A DNA stretch of 64,000 nt from Roseomonas genomospecies 6 (GCF_008365375.1 NZ_QOKW01000009.1:62001-126000), one strand, 5' to 3'; shown: positions 1 to 9,606, counted from the stretch's first letter. Program-made: numbers and translations. The notes: generated by a model from the sequence alone, not told the origin.

Positions 1-2
1 AC

Positions 3-665
3 GTGCGCGCCGGTACCGACGCGGTGTGGGACCGTGCGGAGGAGGGGCTGCGCACCGCGCTGCGCTCCGCCGGGCTGGAGTTCGAGGAACTGCCGGGCGA
101 AGGCGCCTTCTACGGCCCGAAGGTGGAATTCCACCTGACCGACGCCATCGGGCGCACCTGGCAGTGCGGCACGCTCCAGCTCGATTTCGTCCTGCCGGAG
201 CGGCTGGACGCGTCCTACATCGGCGAGGACGGCGCCCGTCACCGTCCGGTGATGCTGCACCGGGCCATCCTGGGCTCGCTGGAACGCTTCGTCGGCATGC
301 TGATCGAGCATTACGCCGGCAAGTTCCCGATGTGGCTCGCCCCGGTCCAGGCGGTGGTCTGCACCATCACCAACGAGGCCGACGGCTACGGGCAGGAGGT
401 CGTCGGCCTTCTGAAGCGCCGCGGCATCCGTGCCGAACTCGACACCCGGAACGAGAAGATCAACCTGAAGGTCCGTGAGCACAGCCTTCAGAAGGTTCCC
501 GTTCTGGTGGTCGTGGGCAAGCGCGAAGCGGAAGAGCGGACGGTCGCCCTCCGTACCCTCGGTGGTAAGGATCAGGAAGTTCTTGCCCTCGACGCCGCGC
601 TCAATAAACTGAATGAGGAGGCGAGGTCCCCCGCGGGCGCCGCCGCCTTCGATTCGCCGTTCTAA
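3..665 (+). CDS. thrS: threonyl-tRNA synthetase, C-terminal part
   Basis: Partial gene, cut by the window edge; the reading frame is open from the first base. The product charges tRNA-Thr with threonine in the cytoplasm. Visible are the end of the class II catalytic core (GPKVEFH, then QCGTLQLDF, then the motif-3 region [16 protein letters not shown]) followed by the anticodon-binding domain ([10 protein letters not shown] to the end). The final ~20 residues ([12 protein letters not shown]) are a low-complexity tail. infC follows 75 bp downstream in the same direction, the usual thrS-infC order of bacteria. Confidence 0.96.
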   Translation: MRAGTDAVWDRAEEGLRTALRSAGLEFEELPGEGAFYGPKVEFHLTDAIGRTWQCGTLQLDFVLPERLDASYIGEDGARHRPVMLHRAILGSLERFVGMLIEHYAGKFPMWLAPVQAVVCTITNEADGYGQEVVGLLKRRGIRAELDTRNEKINLKVREHSLQKVPVLVVVGKREAEERTVALRTLGGKDQEVLALDAALNKLNEEARSPAGAAAFDSPF

Positions 666-740
666 CCGACCGCACCGTTCGGGTGGGCTTCCCTCCGGGA
701 GGCCGCGCCACGGTGGGTTTCCAGTCATGGAGAAGCGTCC

Positions 741-1277
741 ATAGCCAGGATACCGTCCGAAGCCGCTCCGACCCGCGATGGACCGCGGGTGAACCGGGAG
801 ATCACGGCTCGCTCCGTCCGTCTCGTCGGCGCCGATGGCGAGATGGTGGGCGTCGTTTCGTTGCGCGATGCGCTTCTGGCCGCCGAAGATGCGGGTCTCG
901 ACCTCGTCGAGATCGCCCCGCAGGCCGAGCCTCCTGTCTGCAAAATCCTCGACTATGGCAAGTACAAGTACGAGGCGCAGAAGAAGGCCGCCGAGGCCCG
1001 CAAGAAGCAGAAGATCATCGAGGTGAAGGAGATCAAGCTCCGTCCCAACATCGATGACAACGACTACGACGTGAAGATGCGCTCGGCCCGCCGCTTCCTT
1101 GAGGAAGGCGACAAGGTCAAGGTGACCATGCGCTTCCGCGGGCGCGAGATGGCGCACCAGGATCTTGGCATGAACGTGCTGGTCCGCGTGCGCGACGAGT
1201 TGGATGAACTGGCGAAGGTCGAGCAGATGCCGAAGCTCGAAGGCCGCCAGATGGTGATGGTCCTCGCGCCGAGGTGA
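741..1277 (+). CDS. infC: translation initiation factor IF-3, probable AUA start
   Basis: IF-3 binds the 30S subunit and proofreads initiator tRNA and the start codon. The N domain (VNREI ... [25 protein letters not shown]), the Lys-rich linker and the C domain (EIKLRP ... [12 protein letters not shown]) are all present. A GTG at 789 would begin at VNREI, inside the conserved alphaproteobacterial N terminus [12 protein letters not shown]. The frame stays open upstream to ATA at 741, which lies 8 nt after GGAG at 729-732 and gives the expected N terminus. infC is known to use rare start codons (AUU in E. coli) for autoregulation, so I place the start at 741 by inference. The 789 GTG is the alternative. 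Confidence 0.85.
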   Translation: MARIPSEAAPTRDGPRVNREITARSVRLVGADGEMVGVVSLRDALLAAEDAGLDLVEIAPQAEPPVCKILDYGKYKYEAQKKAAEARKKQKIIEVKEIKLRPNIDDNDYDVKMRSARRFLEEGDKVKVTMRFRGREMAHQDLGMNVLVRVRDELDELAKVEQMPKLEGRQMVMVLAPR

Positions 1278-1326
1278 CCCTCCGGCGCGGAAGGCCATAC
1301 CGCCGTCCGCAGAGCACACGCGTTTC

Positions 1327-1360
1327 AAAAAAGGCCCGCCGGTTCCGGCGGGCTTTTTTG
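1327..1360 (+). terminator. rho-independent terminator of infC
   Basis: An A-run, a GCCCGCC / GGCGGGC stem with a GGTTCC loop and a run of six T follow infC by about 50 bp. Confidence 0.9.
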
Positions 1361-1464
1361 TTGGGCGGGGGTGCCGTCGCGCCTCCGCAATTACGGGGTA
1401 ACGGCATTGTGAAAGGCGGGCGGTGCGCCGACGTGAGGCTCGTTCCGCCTCCAACGTCCGGCCT

Positions 1465-3309
1465 ATGCCCCGACCATCCCTGTTCCGCCGCGCCGCCCTT
1501 GCCCTGACGCTCGCGCTGCCGCTGCTGGCCGTCGCCCCCGCCGCGCCTTCCGCGCAGGCGTTGGAACTGTTCGGGGAGGACTTCCCCACGGTGAACGACG
1601 TGCTGGCGTACAACCGCGGCCACGGCGTACGCTTCCTCGACCGGCAGGGGCGCTTCATCGGGGCCATCGGCGAGACGTACGGCGAGACGCTGACGCTGGA
1701 GGCCCTGCCGAAGCATCTGATCCAGGCGCTGATCGCCAAGGAGGACCGGCGCTATCTGGAGCATGACGGCATCGATTTCCAAGGGTTGGCCCGCGCGCTG
1801 GCCGTGGCGGTGACCTCCGGCAGCTTCAGCCAGGGCGGCAGCACGCTGACCCAGCAGACGATGAAGCTCATCTTCCTGAACCGCTACAACCGCTGGTCCC
1901 GCAAGGCGTACGAGCTGTACAGCGCCAGCGACTTCGAGGAAAAGCTGGGCAAGAAGAACGTCCTGTACCTGTACCTGAACCGCGCCTATTTCGGTTTCGG
2001 CGCGTACGGGGTGGACGCCGCCGCCCGCGTCTTCTTCGGCAAGCCGGCGGGAAAGCTGTCGCTGAAGGAGTCGGCGATGCTCATCGGGTCGCTGCCCGCC
2101 CCCTCCCGCCTGAACCCCTTCGCCGATCTGGAGAAGGCGGAGGCGAAGGCCGCCCTGGTGCTGGACGCCATGGCCGACGCGGGATTCATCACCAAGCGCA
2201 CGGCGGAGCAGACCAAGCGCCAGCGCCCGATGCTGGCCGCGGCGAACAAGGCGGCGGTGCTGTCCACCGGCCATTTCCGCGGGACGGCGAAGGCCCGGTT
2301 CGACCGCTTCGCCGCCGACCGCTACCGGGGTTCCGCCATGCCCGGCCCCACCTTCACCGCGCGGACCACGCTCGACCGCGATCTCCAGGCCGCCGCCCTG
2401 CGCAGCGTGGAAACCACCCTGAAACGCCACGCCAAGACCCTGGGGGACGCGGAGGTCGCGCTGGTTGCGCTCGACGGCGACGGGGAAATCCTGGCGATGA
2501 TCGGCGGGCGCGACGCCGCGGCCCGGCGGGACCACTTCAACCGCGCCATCCAGGCCCGCCGCCAGCCCGGTTCGGCCTTCAAGCTGTTCGTGTTCCTGGC
2601 GGCGCTGGAACGGGGGATGACGCCGGACTCCCGCGTGGACGGCTCCCGCATGGAATTCACGGACGGGCGGGCCATCCGCAACTTCGACAACCGCTATCCG
2701 CCGTCGGAAACGCTGGCCGAAGCCTTCGCCCACTCGACGAACACGGCGTCGGCCCGGCTGACCCGCGGCCATGCGGAGGAGATCGCCGCCGCCGCCCGCC
2801 GCCTGGGAGTCGAATCGCCGCTGGAGCCCGACCTCGGGCTTGCGCTTGGGGTCAGCGAGGTGTCGCTGCTGGAGATCACCCAGGCCTATGCGGTGGTCGC
2901 CAACGGCGGCAACAAGGTCGACGGTCACCTGTTCCAGCGCATCGGCGACCCCGCCGGGCGAACCATCTACCGCTACACCCCAGGGAAGCCGGAACGGGTG
3001 ATCGACCCGCGGACCGCCGCCACCCTGAAATCCATGTTGGGCGGCGTGATGCGGGAGGGCACCGGCAAGACCGCCCGCCTGCCCGCGGCCCTCGCCAAGC
3101 AAGGGGCGGGCGGCAAGACCGGCACCACCAACGACTACCGGGATGCCTGGTTCATCGGCTTCGCGGACGGCGTGGCCGGACGCGGTCTGACGGTGGGGGT
3201 TTGGGTCGGGAACGACGGAAACACACCCATGAAAGGCGTCACCGGCGGCTCCGTTCCGGCGGAAATCTGGCGCCGCTTCATGGTCGAGGCGGCACGGCTG
3301 AAGGGTTAG
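1465..3309 (+). CDS. class A penicillin-binding protein (transglycosylase/transpeptidase)
   Basis: Periplasmic bifunctional peptidoglycan synthase. The ATG at 1465 (MPRPSLFRR) starts a typical signal/anchor segment ending near SAQA; a longer frame from 1423 adds only an arginine-rich lead. The GT51 transglycosylase domain shows EDRRYLEHDGID and GGSTLTQQ. The transpeptidase domain shows SxxK (PGSAFKLF), SxN (STN in AHSTNTASA) and KTGT (GGKTGTTNDYRDAWF). At ~614 aa it is shorter than typical PBP1a (700-900 aa). It converges with the next gene, and the stop codons overlap. Confidence 0.92.
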   Translation: MPRPSLFRRAALALTLALPLLAVAPAAPSAQALELFGEDFPTVNDVLAYNRGHGVRFLDRQGRFIGAIGETYGETLTLEALPKHLIQALIAKEDRRYLEHDGIDFQGLARALAVAVTSGSFSQGGSTLTQQTMKLIFLNRYNRWSRKAYELYSASDFEEKLGKKNVLYLYLNRAYFGFGAYGVDAAARVFFGKPAGKLSLKESAMLIGSLPAPSRLNPFADLEKAEAKAALVLDAMADAGFITKRTAEQTKRQRPMLAAANKAAVLSTGHFRGTAKARFDRFAADRYRGSAMPGPTFTARTTLDRDLQAAALRSVETTLKRHAKTLGDAEVALVALDGDGEILAMIGGRDAAARRDHFNRAIQARRQPGSAFKLFVFLAALERGMTPDSRVDGSRMEFTDGRAIRNFDNRYPPSETLAEAFAHSTNTASARLTRGHAEEIAAAARRLGVESPLEPDLGLALGVSEVSLLEITQAYAVVANGGNKVDGHLFQRIGDPAGRTIYRYTPGKPERVIDPRTAATLKSMLGGVMREGTGKTARLPAALAKQGAGGKTGTTNDYRDAWFIGFADGVAGRGLTVGVWVGNDGNTPMKGVTGGSVPAEIWRRFMVEAARLKG

Positions 3310-3965
3310 CGGCCCTTGGTCCCCCTGAGCAGCGACGCCCCGACGAAGCCCAGCGACCGTCCGTTGCGCCCGACCTCGTACCAGGACCCGAAGGCGCCCA
3401 TCACCGTGACCGTCTCCCCTCTCTCCAGCACATCCTTCACCTTGGCGTCGCAGTAGGGAGCGACGCGCAGGTTCGCGGCGGCGAGGACCCGCACCCGCGT
3501 GCCCGTGGCGATGGTCGGGCGGCGCGTCTCGGCGCTGCGCTCCTCCGCGATGTGGTCGGGCAGGGCGCAACCCCGGTCTTCCTTCGACGCCTTGGCATAG
3601 CCGCCCTTGAAACGATTGGCGGGCGGGCTTTCCGCGGCGGCCACGGGCGCGGGGGCATCCGGCTTGCGGACGGGCAGGGGAGGGGCCGCGGCGTCCGTGG
3701 CTGTGGAGGGCGGAGGTTCGTCCTTGGGAGCGGCGGCCTGCTCGGGCGTCGCGGGCGTGGGGGTGGCCAGCGCCGGCAGAGGCAGCAGCGGCGCCTGGGC
3801 TTGCGGGGCGCCCTTTCCCGTCCGGCCCAGCGGTGTCAGCCGGGGCAGCAGGGCGGTCGGCGGCGGGCGTGGCGTGAAGGTCGGTTCCGCCTCGTCCGCC
3901 CGCGCCGACGAGTTGTCCGGCAGAACCAGCAGACCGAGAAGGACAGAAAGGGCGAGCCGCCGCAT
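3306..3965 (-). CDS. exported SH3-domain protein
   Basis: A 219-aa secreted protein: an N-terminal signal sequence (MRRLALSVLLGLLVLPDNSSARA), a long Pro/Ala-rich linker and a C-terminal bacterial SH3 domain (GTRVRVLAAANLRVAPYCDA ... VTVMGAFGSWYEVGRNGRSLGFV). SH3 domains of this type bind cell-wall components. It lies 8 bp downstream of an exported gene on the same strand, so the two are likely one transcription unit. The exact role is unknown. Confidence 0.8.
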   Translation of the reverse strand: MRRLALSVLLGLLVLPDNSSARADEAEPTFTPRPPPTALLPRLTPLGRTGKGAPQAQAPLLPLPALATPTPATPEQAAAPKDEPPPSTATDAAAPPLPVRKPDAPAPVAAAESPPANRFKGGYAKASKEDRGCALPDHIAEERSAETRRPTIATGTRVRVLAAANLRVAPYCDAKVKDVLERGETVTVMGAFGSWYEVGRNGRSLGFVGASLLRGTKGR

Positions 3966-3973
3966 CCGCCGCC

Positions 3974-5122
3974 TCAATCCACGACGACGCGGGCGATGAG
4001 GGCGGGCAGGGTCTGGCAGCGGAACAGCCCGTCCATGGTCTGCTGCTCGGTCAGGCGCAGCGACAGGGCGCAGCCATAGGCGTTCACCGTCAGGGTCGTC
4101 TGCGCCAATGCGCCGATGGAGGCGGAGGGCTTGGCGATGCTGTAGCCGGGTGCCCCCAGCCGTCCGGCCAGAGCGCCGTTGACCGGGTTGAAGGAATCGA
4201 TCTCCAGCGTCAGCGGACCCAGATTGTTCAACACCGTTTCGGAGTGCGGGTCCTCCTTCGTCGCGTAGAGCTGCACCGGAACGGCCTTGCGCCGGGCGAT
4301 CCAATCCTTCAGCGCCAGATTGCCCAGCACCGGGTCGCGGCTTTGCAGCGCCGCCTCGACGGCGATCTGGCGCAGCGCCGGGTCGTTGCCGCCCAGCGCC
4401 GCTTCATAGGCGGCGATCCGCGCCGGGCGGTCGGCGCCCAGCATCCGGGCGCGCAGATCGGCGATCCGCGCCGCACGGGCGTCCGCCTGCCGCCGCTCGG
4501 CCGCGGCGCGCTCCTCCTCCGCCTTGGCGGCGGCAGCCTGCCGGGCGAGCAGGTCCTCCTCGCGGCGGCGGCGGGCATCCTCTTCGGCGGCGCGGGCCTC
4601 GGCCTCGCGGGCGATCTGGTCGCGCAGGCGGTTGGCCTCGGCGGAGCCGACCAGGACCGGGCGGCCCGGAAGCTCCTCCAACGGCTGGCCGATGCCCTCC
4701 AGCACCTCCGGATTCCGCAACTCGATGCGCGCGCTCCACCCGTTGGGGCCGAGCGTGGCGAGCGCCTTGGCGGCCAGCGTCTTCTCCAGCCCGGCGTCGG
4801 CGACGGGGCGGATGAAGGTCACGGCCCCGTCCCGGCTTTCGACCGAATAGGTGGGCTTGGCCAGCCGCAGTCTTACCCCGATTCGGACCATGGTCCGCGA
4901 ATCGGCGCCCTTCGCGGCGGTTCGTCCATCGGGCGCCGGGGCGGGCGCCGGGGCTGGAGCCGGCTCCGCCGTCACCTCCTCGACGGACCAGGGGGGCGGG
5001 ACGAGGCGCGACACCTCGGCGCGGATGCGGTTGATGGGCAGGTCGGACGCGCGCGCCGGCAGGACGGGGAGCAGCCCGGCCATCAGCGTCACCGCGATTC
5101 CCAACGCCGCCGGTCGCACCAT
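3974..5122 (-). CDS. exported protein with coiled-coil region, function unknown
   Basis: A 382-aa protein with a signal peptide (MVRPAALGIAVTLMAGLLPVLPARA). The start at 5122 follows a purine-rich GGAACGAGAG. An Ala/Pro repeat (PAPAPAPAP) is followed by a beta-rich part, then a long charged coiled coil (residues ~215-285, EAEARAAEEDARRRREED...), and a C-terminal part containing 'LTLEIDSFNPVNGALAGRL'. I recognise no catalytic motif. It is co-directional with the SH3-domain gene, which suggests a shared envelope role. Confidence 0.75.
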   Translation of the reverse strand: MVRPAALGIAVTLMAGLLPVLPARASDLPINRIRAEVSRLVPPPWSVEEVTAEPAPAPAPAPAPDGRTAAKGADSRTMVRIGVRLRLAKPTYSVESRDGAVTFIRPVADAGLEKTLAAKALATLGPNGWSARIELRNPEVLEGIGQPLEELPGRPVLVGSAEANRLRDQIAREAEARAAEEDARRRREEDLLARQAAAAKAEEERAAAERRQADARAARIADLRARMLGADRPARIAAYEAALGGNDPALRQIAVEAALQSRDPVLGNLALKDWIARRKAVPVQLYATKEDPHSETVLNNLGPLTLEIDSFNPVNGALAGRLGAPGYSIAKPSASIGALAQTTLTVNAYGCALSLRLTEQQTMDGLFRCQTLPALIARVVVD

Positions 5123-5391
5123 CTCTCGTTCCCCGCCGGAAGTGACCACTACAGCTTGTGTCGGTCGATCGACCCACTGGTATAGCGAAGCCGTCCGCGA
5201 AAGGAAGCGGCTTTTGCCCGGACCGAAGCCGTGCGGCGGCGGGAACAGGAAGCGGTTGTACGGGATCGCGACCCTCGGTCGAGATTGGCTTTGTGCGCAC
5301 ACGCCGCTTGCAATATCCTCATACAAGTGAATGTATGTTCGCCGGGAACGCGAACGCATTTCCGCAACGGCAGGGGATCAAGGGCATCGAT

Positions 5392-5712
5392 ATGGCGGGC
5401 AGACAGGGGAACAAGGAAGGGCCGGTCCTGGTCTGTCGCAACGTCAAGGTTTCGGGCCGACGCACCAGTCTTCGGATGGAGCCGTACATTTGGGACTCCT
5501 TGAAGGAAATCTGCGAGCGCGAGGGCCTGACCCTGAACGACATCTGCACGCAGATCGACGAAAGGCGCGGGGAGGCGAACCTGACCGCCTCCATCCGCGT
5601 CTTCATCGTCAGCTATTTCCGCAACGCCATCGGTATCCGGGGCTTCTCCGAAGACGGGCCGTCCAGCATTCTGCGGAAGGCCATGGACGACGCCATTCCC
5701 CCCTTCGACTGA
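5392..5712 (+). CDS. ribbon-helix-helix domain protein
   Basis: A 106-aa protein starting at ATG 5392. The core 'RTSLRMEPYIWDSLKEICEREGLTLNDICTQI' is written here only by its ends: RTSLRMEP ... LNDICTQI. It fits the RHH_4 fold found in small alphaproteobacterial regulators. The N-terminal beta strand (GRRTSLRM) would contact DNA, and the two helices dimerise. The gene is isolated; its target is unknown. Confidence 0.82.
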   Translation: MAGRQGNKEGPVLVCRNVKVSGRRTSLRMEPYIWDSLKEICEREGLTLNDICTQIDERRGEANLTASIRVFIVSYFRNAIGIRGFSEDGPSSILRKAMDDAIPPFD

Positions 5713-5742
5713 AAAGGGGGAACGGGCGCGCCCGGCTCCGCC

Positions 5743-6618
5743 CTACCAGCGCAGGCTGGGCAGCCCGTAGGTCGGGCGGTGCCCGGCGGCCTGCGCGGCG
5801 GCGGCCAGCTTGACCGGATCGACGGATTCGCCCCAGGCGCCGCCCAGCTCCTCCCGGTGGATGCCGAAGGTGACCAGCGCCACGTCGATCCCGGCGGCGT
5901 TCGCCCCGGCCACGTCGGTGCGCAGGCTGTCGCCCACGGCCAGGATGCGCCGCTTGTCCGCGACGCCCATCAGCGACAGGCAGCGGTCATAGACCGGGGC
6001 GTGCGGCTTGCCATGCCAGAACACGTCGCCGCCCATCTCCTCGTAGCGTTGGGCCAGCGTGCCGGCGCAGATGACCATGTCGGGGCCGACCATCACGATC
6101 AGATCGGGGTTCGCGCAGATCATCGGCAGTTTCCGGCGGCGGCAGGCCTCCAGCGCCGGCTCATAGGCCGACAGCGGCTCGCCGAAGTCCACGATGCCGG
6201 TGTTGACGACGAAGTCGGCCTCGTCGGGCGTCGGCACGACCGTGTAGTCCAGCCCCTGGAACACGTCCACGTCGCGGTCCGGGCCGATGTGGTACAGCCG
6301 GCGTCCCAGGGCGGCGTGCCACGGGTCGTCGCGGTCCCGCAGCGCGTCGTAGGCCGCCTCGCCGGAGGTCATGACATGGTCGTAGCGTTCGCGCCCGATG
6401 CCCATGCCCTCCAGCTTGGCGATGACGCCTCCGGTGCGGCGCGGCGCGTTGGACAGCAGGCAGATCACCTTGCCCGCCTCGCGCAGCCGGTCCAGGCACT
6501 CGGGAACGCCGGGATAGGGCTGCTCGCCATCGTGCAGGACGCCCCACAGGTCGAGGATGACTCCGTCGTAACGGTCGATGACGGGGGCGATGCCGGAAAG
6601 CTGGACGATGTCGGTCAT
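5743..6618 (-). CDS. HAD-superfamily hydrolase, subfamily IIA (TIGR01459-like)
   Basis: A 291-aa cytoplasmic phosphatase-like protein. HAD motif I is seen as ILDLWGVLHDG (the second Asp of DxD is replaced by the family-typical spacing DLWGVLHDG), motif II as LLSNAPR, and motifs III/IV as HGKPHAPVYD and AVGDSLRTDVAGANAAG. The architecture is that of NagD/p-nitrophenylphosphatase relatives. It sits downstream of a glycosyltransferase gene on the same strand, 38 bp apart. The physiological substrate is not evident. Confidence 0.86.
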   Translation of the reverse strand: MTDIVQLSGIAPVIDRYDGVILDLWGVLHDGEQPYPGVPECLDRLREAGKVICLLSNAPRRTGGVIAKLEGMGIGRERYDHVMTSGEAAYDALRDRDDPWHAALGRRLYHIGPDRDVDVFQGLDYTVVPTPDEADFVVNTGIVDFGEPLSAYEPALEACRRRKLPMICANPDLIVMVGPDMVICAGTLAQRYEEMGGDVFWHGKPHAPVYDRCLSLMGVADKRRILAVGDSLRTDVAGANAAGIDVALVTFGIHREELGGAWGESVDPVKLAAAAQAAGHRPTYGLPSLRW

Positions 6619-6656
6619 GATGTCCGGTGGTGTGACGGGCGGGAAGGAACGGCGGC

Positions 6657-7883
6657 TCAGCGGCCCTGCGGGGGGCGCTTCGGCTCGGCCAGAAGCTCCG
6701 CATAGACGGCGAGCGTGTCGGCGCACATGCGCTGTTTGGTGTAGCGCTCGGTAACGAAGGCGCGGGCGCGGGCGCCGATGGCGTCGCGCTGCTCCGGCGT
6801 GAGGGACAGCGCCTCGTCCAGCGCCTTGGCCAGCGCGTCGGGATCGGCGGGCGGCACCACCCAGGCGGTCTCGCCGGGAATCACCGTCTCCTGATAGGCG
6901 CCGATGGCCGAGACGATCACGGGACGGCCCATGGCCTGCGCCTCCACGATCACGCGCCCGAAGGCTTCCGGCTCCTGCGAGGCGGAGACGACGACGGTGG
7001 ACAGCCGGTAGGCGGCGGCCATGTCGTTGCAGTGGTCGGTCATCGTCACGACGCCTTCCAGACCGGCGCGGCGCGCCTGCTCCTCCAGCTCCTGCCGGTA
7101 GCCGGTGCGGCCCTGGTCCGACCCGACGAGAAGCGCGCAGACATCCTTGCGGCCCAGCTTCGCCAGCGCGTCGATCAGCACGGTCTGGCCCTTCCATCGG
7201 GTCAGGCGGCCGGGCAGCAGGATCACCGGCTTGTCGTCGGGCAGCCGCCATTTCTGGGCGAGCTGGATCATGCGGGCGGAGCTGACCCGTTCCGGCGCGA
7301 AGGACATCGGATCGATGCCGCGGTGGATGGTGCGGATGATCGCCGGATCGACCGCGTAATTCTCCAGGATGTGGCCGCGGATGAAGCCGGAGATCGCGAT
7401 GATCCGCTCGCCCCGCGCCATCACCGAATTGTACCAGCGCTTCAGCCCGTTCTTGTAATTGTAAGGGGCGTGGAAGGTGGTCATGTAGCGCGCCCCGGTG
7501 GCGCGGCAGGCCAGCCACGCGCTCCAGGCCGGGGCGCGGGAGCGGGCGTGCACGATGTCCACGCCATTCTCCCGGATGATCGCCTCCAGCTTGCGCGCGT
7601 TGCGGCGGATGACCAGCGGGTTCTTGGAGGCCAGCGGCAGGGTGATGTGGCGGATGCCGGCGCGGTCCAGCTCCGCCGCCATCGGCCCGCCCTCCGACGC
7701 CACCAGCGGCAGCGCCCCGGCCTGGGCCAGCGCCAGCGCCACGTCGATGCAGCCGCGCTCCGCCCCGCCGGTGACCAGCGCCGGCAGCACCTGGAGAACG
7801 ACGGGCCGGCGCCCGCCCTCCGCGAAGGCGCTGGCCGGGTTGCGCGGTGCCTCGCCGGTGCTAAGCTGGGATTCGACGTCCAT
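6657..7883 (-). CDS. glycosyltransferase family 4 protein
   Basis: A 408-aa GT-B enzyme that probably transfers a sugar to lipopolysaccharide or another surface glycan at the inner-membrane face. The N-terminal domain has VLQVLPALVTGGAERG. The donor-binding C-terminal domain has LLPGRLTRWKGQ and the EPEAFGRVIVEAQAMGRPV signature (E-x7-E). The ATG at 7883 (MDVESQL) is preferred over a GTG two codons upstream. It forms a unit with the downstream HAD gene. Acceptor and sugar are unknown. Confidence 0.9.
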   Translation of the reverse strand: MDVESQLSTGEAPRNPASAFAEGGRRPVVLQVLPALVTGGAERGCIDVALALAQAGALPLVASEGGPMAAELDRAGIRHITLPLASKNPLVIRRNARKLEAIIRENGVDIVHARSRAPAWSAWLACRATGARYMTTFHAPYNYKNGLKRWYNSVMARGERIIAISGFIRGHILENYAVDPAIIRTIHRGIDPMSFAPERVSSARMIQLAQKWRLPDDKPVILLPGRLTRWKGQTVLIDALAKLGRKDVCALLVGSDQGRTGYRQELEEQARRAGLEGVVTMTDHCNDMAAAYRLSTVVVSASQEPEAFGRVIVEAQAMGRPVIVSAIGAYQETVIPGETAWVVPPADPDALAKALDEALSLTPEQRDAIGARARAFVTERYTKQRMCADTLAVYAELLAEPKRPPQGR

Positions 7884-7926
7884 AGTCACAGATTCCTAAA
7901 GTCCTGGCCCACAGAGGTGTCCGATC

Positions 7927-8730
7927 ATGACCGAACCCGCAGCCGGCCCCGTCCCGTCGCCGGGCGGCGCGCACCATAGCCTGAAGCGCGGCGCCGCGAC
8001 CATAGCCTATCGTCACACCCCGGGCCGCGACCCGGAAGGTCTGGCCCCCGGCGTGATGTTCCTGGGCGGCTTCATGTCGGACATGACCGGCACCAAGGCG
8101 CTGGCCCTGGAGGCGTGGGCGGAGCGCGAGGGGGTGTCCTTCACCCGCTTCGACTATCAGGGCCACGGCGCCTCCAGCGGGCGGTTCGACGAGGGCACCA
8201 TCGGGCTGTGGGCCGACGACGCGCTGGCCGTTCTGGACCGCGTGACGGTGGGGCCGCAGGTCCTCGTCGGCTCCTCCATGGGCGGCTGGATGATGCTTCT
8301 GACCGCGCTGCGCCGTCCGGAGCGGGTGGCCGGTCTGGTCGGCATCGCCGCCGCCCCGGACTTCACCGAAGACCTGATGTGGGACCTCTTCGACGAGTCC
8401 GTCCGCCGCGAGATCCTGGAAACGGGCCGCTGGCTGCGCCCGTCCGGCTATGGGCCGGAGCCGCAGCCGATCACCCGCGCGCTGATCGAGGACGGGCGCA
8501 ACCACCTGCTGATGCGCGGGCCCATCGCCTTCGACAAGCCGGTGCGCCTTCTGCACGGCATGGCCGACCCCGACGTGCCCTGGCAGGTCAGCCTGACCCT
8601 GGCCGAAAAGCTGACCGGAGCGGATGTGCGGGTCACGCTGATCAAGGACGGCGACCACCGCCTGTCCCGCGACCAGGACATCGACCTGCTGTGCCGCACG
8701 GTGAGCGATCTGATCCGCGACCTCGGTTGA
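7927..8730 (+). CDS. alpha/beta hydrolase
   Basis: A 267-aa cytoplasmic alpha/beta-hydrolase. The nucleophile elbow is GSSMGG (G-x-S-x-G), the oxyanion region is FLGGFMSDM, and the catalytic Asp and His are likely in MADPDVPW and DGDHRLS. This composition matches the palmitoyl-thioesterase/ABHD10-like branch common in alphaproteobacteria. It is transcribed divergently from the glycosyltransferase gene. Substrate unknown. Confidence 0.88.
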   Translation: MTEPAAGPVPSPGGAHHSLKRGAATIAYRHTPGRDPEGLAPGVMFLGGFMSDMTGTKALALEAWAEREGVSFTRFDYQGHGASSGRFDEGTIGLWADDALAVLDRVTVGPQVLVGSSMGGWMMLLTALRRPERVAGLVGIAAAPDFTEDLMWDLFDESVRREILETGRWLRPSGYGPEPQPITRALIEDGRNHLLMRGPIAFDKPVRLLHGMADPDVPWQVSLTLAEKLTGADVRVTLIKDGDHRLSRDQDIDLLCRTVSDLIRDLG

Positions 8731-8864
8731 GGCGAGGGGCGGCTGAGAAAGGATACTTTGATCCGCAATGCGGATCATCCCGAAGGCGGTGCAAGATTTT
8801 TCCGAAAAAGTGATTTCAGGGGCTTGCGCACCGCCTTCGGTCTGGATATAAACGCGGCCTCTGC

Positions 8865-8955
8865 GGAGGGGTGGCCGAGTGGTCGAAGGCGCACGCCTGG
8901 AAAGTGTGTATACCCCAAAAGGGTATCGAGGGTTCGAATCCCTCTCCCTCCGCCA
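8865..8955 (+). tRNA. tRNA-Ser (anticodon GGA)
   Basis: A class II tRNA of 91 nt including an encoded CCA. The GGAGGG acceptor arm pairs with CCCTCC. The D arm is GTGGCCGAGTGGTCGAAGGC, and the anticodon loop CTGGAAA gives anticodon GGA. A long variable arm (TATACCCC AAAA GGGTA) and the T arm GGGTTCGAATCCC complete it. It is not used as an attachment site here: no duplicated 3' end was seen. Confidence 0.96.
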
Positions 8956-9093
8956 GTTTTTCTTAGCAAGCCGCTGAGTGGAGCCGGTCGATAAGACCAA
9001 GCCGGTTCTTCGAAACTGATCAGTTATATCCACGCCATTCCCACTGTATCGGCCTTCCCTTGCTGGAAGCCGCGGCGGGTGTCGCGTGGACTA

Positions 9094-9606
9094 TTACCGT
9101 TTCTTCGTCCGTTGCCGTGAGGCAAGAATCTCATCGACGGTGACCGGGCGGAAATTCCACACATCCACCCCCACGTCGAATTGCCGGGTCATGCCCTTCA
9201 ATTGCCCGTGGCTGTGACCGTGCAGGTTCAGGGCGCCCTTGTACATGCCGTTCCAGGTGCGGAAGGCGTAGTGGCAGAGGACCAGCCGCCGCTCGCCCAG
9301 AAGAAGCTCCGCGTAGTCCTGAACGCTCGCCCAGCCGGGCAGGGTCCGGGTGGCGGGGCCGTCGTTGTTGCCGGTGATGAGGTGCTTGGTGCCGTGCAGG
9401 CGTTCCAGGAGCGCCGCCATCTCGTCCGGCTTGCGGTGCAGGGCGAAGTCACCCAGATGCCAGACGTCGTCGTCCGGACCGACCGTGGCGTTCCAATTGG
9501 CCGCCATGGCCGCGTCCATGTCCGTCACCGACGCGAAGGGGCGGCGGAAGCGGCTGAGCGCGCCGGCGTGGCCGAAATGGGTGTCGCTGGTGAAGAAGAC
9601 CGCCAT
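9094..9606 (-). CDS. calcineurin-like metallophosphoesterase
   Basis: A 170-aa small metallophosphoesterase with the two-metal motifs in order: FTSDTHFGH (DxH), WHLGDFAL (GD), ITGNNDG (GNxD), LCHYAF, and HGHSHGQ (GHxH). It belongs to the short single-domain phosphoesterases found beside phage or housekeeping genes. It probably hydrolyses phosphomono- or diesters in the cytoplasm; the substrate is unknown. Confidence 0.9.
   Translation of the reverse strand: MAVFFTSDTHFGHAGALSRFRRPFASVTDMDAAMAANWNATVGPDDDVWHLGDFALHRKPDEMAALLERLHGTKHLITGNNDGPATRTLPGWASVQDYAELLLGERRLVLCHYAFRTWNGMYKGALNLHGHSHGQLKGMTRQFDVGVDVWNFRPVTVDEILASRQRTKKR

Noticed and set aside
1117..3570. Very long open frame on the minus strand across infC and the PBP gene
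   Set aside because: It is antisense to genes with clear family motifs; its Arg/Gly/Gln-rich product is a high-GC shadow.
8865..8955. tRNA-Ser as attachment site for the island or other elements
   Set aside because: There is no integrase next to it and no duplicated tRNA 3' end; the island is in trxB.
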